From Deltaproteobacteria bacterium (lineage in GTDB: Bacteria; Desulfobacterota; Binatia; Binatales; Binataceae), in contig JAJZAG010000038.1 of NCBI GenBank assembly GCA_021799555.1, positions 1 through 17,086 on the forward strand: a DNA stretch of 17,086 nt, written 5' to 3'. Positions 14,153-17,086 of this stretch are shown piece by piece. A model generated the notes under the pieces. The model was not told the origin of the DNA, ran no database searches, and worked only from the letters and a program-made list of their open reading frames with translations. Each line of letters begins with the position of its first letter. Position 1 is the stretch's first letter. Made by a program: the position numbers and the translations under genes.

Positions 14153-15031
14153 ATGTTCAAGTCATTCACGGTTAAATTCGCGGTCGCTCTCGCGATCGGA
14201 CTGGCCGCCGCGGTGCTGATCGCGCCGCCAGCCGCGGTACTGGTTGCACGCGCCGGTTTCAGAATTCCATTCCCGCGAATTTTCGATCGAGTCGTGATGG
14301 CTGCGCTATTCGGGGTGATCCTTTGTGCTGCGCGCGGTCTGCGGCTGTTAGAGACGCTGCGTGCGGGTTTTCACGAATCTCGCGGCGCACTGACACGCGG
14401 GTTGCGCGGTTTCGCGGTGGCGATCGCAGTGATGACTTTACTGTACGCGGCGGCGTTTGCTCTTGGCGGAGCGAACAACGTGGCCGGCGCAGGCGCGATT
14501 TATCGCGTCGCGAAATACCTCGCCGCCGCAATCGCGATTGGAATTCTTGAAGAGGCTTTCTTTCGCGCGTTTCTGTTCGGCGCAATGCGCAACGACTTCG
14601 GGCGCTCCGGCGCACTCGCCGCAAGCTCGGCGATTTACGCGGCGGCGCATCTGGTGCGATCGCCCGCGCGCTTTTACGTCACCGGTCTGGATTGGACGGC
14701 TGGCCTGCGGACGCTCGCGGGCTCGATCGCGCAATTCGCCCATCCGTGGACTGCGCTCCCGACGCTGCTCGGACTGTTCCTGCTCGGCATCGTGCTCGCG
14801 CAAGCCTACGTGATAACCGGCTCGGTGTATTTCTCAATCGGTCTGCATTCGGGCTTCGTACTCGGCGCGAAGCTATGGCCGAAGCTCATCGCCAATCGCG
14901 CGATACTGCCCGGATGGCTGGCGGGATGGGGCCATCAGCCAATCATCAGCGGCCCCGCCGCCTGGCTTGCCGCCCTGGCGATCCTGGCAGCACTCCCCAA
15001 GCTAACCGGTGGGCGGGCGCGTGGGAGTTGA
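14153..15031 (+). CDS. CPBP-family intramembrane metalloprotease
   Basis: A 292-residue multi-pass inner-membrane protein of the CPBP (CAAX protease/Abi) family. About seven hydrophobic segments are visible, near residues 8-33, 47-60, 86-104, 121-133, 152-168, 203-226 and 268-281. The glutamate motif EEAFFR (133-138) and the histidines in AAAHL (His166) and GLHSGF (His232) are the expected zinc and catalytic residues. The Asn that often follows the last His by four is Val here. The substrate is unknown; in bacteria the family includes immunity proteins and peptide processing enzymes. ATG 14153 is preferred to the adjoining GTG 14150. The last 30 bp overlap the convergent acyltransferase gene. 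Confidence 0.82.
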   Translation: MFKSFTVKFAVALAIGLAAAVLIAPPAAVLVARAGFRIPFPRIFDRVVMAALFGVILCAARGLRLLETLRAGFHESRGALTRGLRGFAVAIAVMTLLYAAAFALGGANNVAGAGAIYRVAKYLAAAIAIGILEEAFFRAFLFGAMRNDFGRSGALAASSAIYAAAHLVRSPARFYVTGLDWTAGLRTLAGSIAQFAHPWTALPTLLGLFLLGIVLAQAYVITGSVYFSIGLHSGFVLGAKLWPKLIANRAILPGWLAGWGHQPIISGPAAWLAALAILAALPKLTGGRARGS

Positions 15032-16117
15032 GCGGCGGTCGGAACTGCGTTTGCTGTGCGTGTTCCAGTCGTAGATGGGGGCGGCGCCGCGCGGGCGAGT
15101 GCGGTAGCGGCGATGCGTCCACAGGAATTGCTCGGGATAGCGCCGGACGATGTCTTCAACCGCCTTCACGAAGCGGCGGGTGTTTTCGAGCACGTCCGCC
15201 TCGTTATCGCCAGTGCGCTGGGCGGGAATTTCTTCCATTATTTCGATCCGATGGGTGCGATGGTTCGGGTCGCGCACGATAAATACCGGGATGACCGGCG
15301 CTCCGGAAAGCGCGACCAGGCGGGCAAGGCCGCTCGTCGTCGCGGCGAGCTCACCGAAGAATGGGACGAACACCGCCTCGCTGCGCTTGGCGTTTTGATC
15401 GAAGGGGATCGCGATCAGATCGCCGGCTCGGAGCGCGCGCAGCACCGCCCGCGCCGCCGAATGCTTGCGGATCAGCTCGACGCCTGCGCGCTCGCGTACA
15501 AAGGTCACCATCGCCTCGCCCGGCAGAAAGCTCTGCATGTGATGTACGATGCTGATCTGGTACCCATGCATCGCGTGCGCGGTCGCGATCAGCTCGAAAT
15601 TGCCGAAGTGGGCGCTCAGCACGAGCAATCCTTTGCCGGGATGGCGATTGGCGATTTCATTCCAGTATTCGAGGTTATGGTAGCGAACCTTGCGCGCCAG
15701 GCGGGTGCGGAAGAAACCGCCGAGCCGCACGTATTCGGCGCCTGCACGGCCCAAGTTGACGTATGACGCGCGCAGGATACGCGCGCGTTCGGCGGCGCTC
15801 TTTTCAGGGAACGCCACCTCGAGATTTCTAAGCCCGATCCGCACGTGGCGGCGATCGAGCTTGAAGCCGATAAGCCCGCCAAGCGCGCCGATCGGAAGCA
15901 GTATGAAATCCGGAATCAGACTCAGCAGATGCAGCCCTGCGAGCATAATCCAGTACAGGATCCGCTCGCGCGCATTGAGCGAAATCCGCGCGTGGCGAAT
16001 CGGACGCCGCCGCGGCAATCCGTGCGGGATATTCGCGTCGCTGGACGCTTCTGCCGCGCGCCCCTCTACGCCGGCGCGCGGAGCTGGAGAAGCGACAACT
16101 TCGATGGATTCCATCAT
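15002..16117 (-). CDS. LpxL/HtrB-like lysophospholipid acyltransferase
   Basis: A 371-residue acyltransferase of the LpxL (lipid A late acyltransferase) family, anchored to the inner membrane by a hydrophobic segment at about 54-84. The catalytic HX4E box is HFGNFE (170-175). IPFDQNAKR (237-245) and PEQFLWTHRRYRTRP (328-342) are further conserved blocks. It may add a secondary acyl chain to lipid A, though members also act on other lysophospholipids or glycolipids. The first 48 residues are a polar, disordered extension not usual for the family. A start further in cannot be ruled out, but two tandem ATGs (16117 and 16114) sit 1 nt after the stop of the upstream glgC-like gene, which argues for coupled translation. 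The C-terminal 20 residues are Arg/Thr/Ser-rich, and their coding DNA overlaps the convergent protease gene. Confidence 0.86.
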   Translation of the reverse strand: MMESIEVVASPAPRAGVEGRAAEASSDANIPHGLPRRRPIRHARISLNARERILYWIMLAGLHLLSLIPDFILLPIGALGGLIGFKLDRRHVRIGLRNLEVAFPEKSAAERARILRASYVNLGRAGAEYVRLGGFFRTRLARKVRYHNLEYWNEIANRHPGKGLLVLSAHFGNFELIATAHAMHGYQISIVHHMQSFLPGEAMVTFVRERAGVELIRKHSAARAVLRALRAGDLIAIPFDQNAKRSEAVFVPFFGELAATTSGLARLVALSGAPVIPVFIVRDPNHRTHRIEIMEEIPAQRTGDNEADVLENTRRFVKAVEDIVRRYPEQFLWTHRRYRTRPRGAAPIYDWNTHSKRSSDRRSTPTRPPTG

Positions 16118-16118
16118 G

Positions 16119-17086
16119 TCAGATCACCGTGCGCTCGCGCTTGGGCGCCTTGGGAATCACCACCAGGCCCGAGTCGGTGACGAAGAAGCGCTGGCGGTCG
16201 CGTTCGAGGTCGAAGCCGATCTCTTCGCCCTCAGGCACGTAAACATTTTTGTCAATAATCGCGCGGCGGATTTTTGCGTTGCGGGCGATCTCGACGTAAT
16301 CCATCAAGACGGAGTCCTCGACCGAGCTGTAGGAATGCACGAACACGCTGCGGCCCAAAACCGAATTGCGGACCGTGCCGCCCGAGATGATGCAGCCTTC
16401 GGAGATCACGGAATGCAGCGCTGTGCCGCGCCGCCCGTTTTCATCGAAAACGAATTTCGCGGGCGGCTGATCGTAGTACGCGCTGCGCAGCGGCCAGTAG
16501 GGGTTGTAGAGATTCAGATGCGGCCGGGCATCACGCAAATCCATGTTCGCTTCGTAATAGGCCTCGAGGGTTCCTACGTCACGCCAGTAGCTCAGATTCA
16601 GCTCCGAATCGCCGCGGATCCGATTGGTCATGAAGTTGTACGCATAGACGGGCACGCGGTTGATCAGCGCGGGAATCAGGTCGTGTCCGAAATCGTGCTG
16701 GCTGGCGGGATGAGTTGAATCCTCAATCAGCGCCTCGCGCAGGATTTTCGGGTCGAACAGGTAATTGCCCATCGAGGCAAGACACTTGCCCGGCGCTCCC
16801 GGCATCGGCGGCGGCGCCTGCTTCGGCTTCTCCTGAAAATTCACGACTCGCAATCCGGAATCAACTGAGAGCACGCCAACTTGATTGGCCTCCTCGAGCG
16901 CGACCGGCAGCGTGGCCACCGTTACGGCGGCCTTGCGTTCGAGGTGAAACTCAATCATCTGCTGGATGTCCATGCGGTAGATATGATCGGCGCCGAACAC
17001 CGCGATCAGGTCGGGTTTGACGTCGTCGATAAGATTCAAGTTCTGAAAGATCGCATCCGCCGTGCCCTGATACCACGACTCGCCCA
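16119..17086 (-). CDS. glgC: Glucose-1-phosphate adenylyltransferase, 5'-truncated by window
   Basis: The C-terminal 321 residues of an ADP-glucose pyrophosphorylase, which makes ADP-glucose from ATP and glucose-1-phosphate for glycogen. The frame continues to the right edge with WYQGTADAIFQN, the sugar-nucleotide core motif just upstream of FGADHIYRMD, so about 100 N-terminal residues with the GGxGxRL loop lie outside. Next come FQEKP (the glucose-1-phosphate lysine), SMGNYLFD, DFGHDLIP and YWRDVGTLEAYYEAN. The C-terminal left-handed beta-helix follows, with SVISEGCIISGGTVRNSVLG and a short GLVVIPK tail; these are allosteric-site elements in known enzymes. The stop is TGA (complement of 16119-16121). 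It is immediately upstream of the LpxL-like gene with a 1-nt gap, an unusual neighbour for glycogen synthesis. Confidence 0.94.
   Translation of the reverse strand, partial: GESWYQGTADAIFQNLNLIDDVKPDLIAVFGADHIYRMDIQQMIEFHLERKAAVTVATLPVALEEANQVGVLSVDSGLRVVNFQEKPKQAPPPMPGAPGKCLASMGNYLFDPKILREALIEDSTHPASQHDFGHDLIPALINRVPVYAYNFMTNRIRGDSELNLSYWRDVGTLEAYYEANMDLRDARPHLNLYNPYWPLRSAYYDQPPAKFVFDENGRRGTALHSVISEGCIISGGTVRNSVLGRSVFVHSYSSVEDSVLMDYVEIARNAKIRRAIIDKNVYVPEGEEIGFDLERDRQRFFVTDSGLVVIPKAPKRERTVI

Noticed and set aside
15056..15766. A plus-strand frame opposite the LpxL-like gene
   Set aside because: It is antisense to the HFGNFE and PEQFLWTHRRYR motifs and shows no domain itself.

Overview
This is a GC-rich (about 60% by eye) bacterial chromosomal window with dense, protein-coding, mostly accessory metabolism. 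I see no rRNA, tRNA, CRISPR array, transposase or phage gene. The mix suggests a Gram-negative soil or sediment lineage with Desulfobacterota/Binatota-like (Candidatus Binatia) content. It includes a luciferase-like F420-type oxidoreductase, an ACAD10-type phosphotransferase, an amidohydrolase-2 protein ending in SDIGHWD, DUF1329 periplasmic proteins, an LpxL-type acyltransferase and an MCE-domain lipoprotein. The taxonomic guess is inference; the Gram-negative envelope follows from the LpxL-like and MCE proteins.

Layout, left to right. At 1-157 (minus) is the N-terminus of an exported protein, probably a lipoprotein, cut by the window edge. At 295-3490 (plus) is a tight four-gene run: luciferase-like oxidoreductase, MCE-domain lipoprotein, phosphotransferase and a small helical protein. 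At 3505-6314 (minus) are two tandem DUF1329 paralogues, separated by a gap holding a perfect 13-bp tandem repeat. At 6634-6879 (plus) is a small Cys/His-rich protein, then an inverted repeat and a candidate promoter in front of an amidohydrolase (7016-8455).

The middle holds the most unusual module: 8638-10331 (plus), a beta-class DNA methyltransferase followed after 14 nt by a TTG-initiated protein of 237 residues with a DIGVEVK core. This looks like a compact type II restriction-modification pair whose nuclease I do not recognise. A perfect 11-bp inverted repeat lies upstream, and a small zinc-ribbon protein (10524-10769) follows.

The right third is sugar-nucleotide and envelope metabolism. 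A minus-strand pair of phosphomannomutase/phosphoglucomutase and mannose-1-phosphate guanylyltransferase is joined by an ATGA overlap and would convert hexose-6-phosphate through mannose-1-phosphate to GDP-mannose. Divergent from it are an SDR oxidoreductase and a CPBP-type membrane protease (plus). Tail-to-tail with the protease, overlapping by 30 bp, is an LpxL-like acyltransferase. That gene sits 1 nt downstream of a glgC-type glucose-1-phosphate adenylyltransferase, whose 5' part lies beyond the window.
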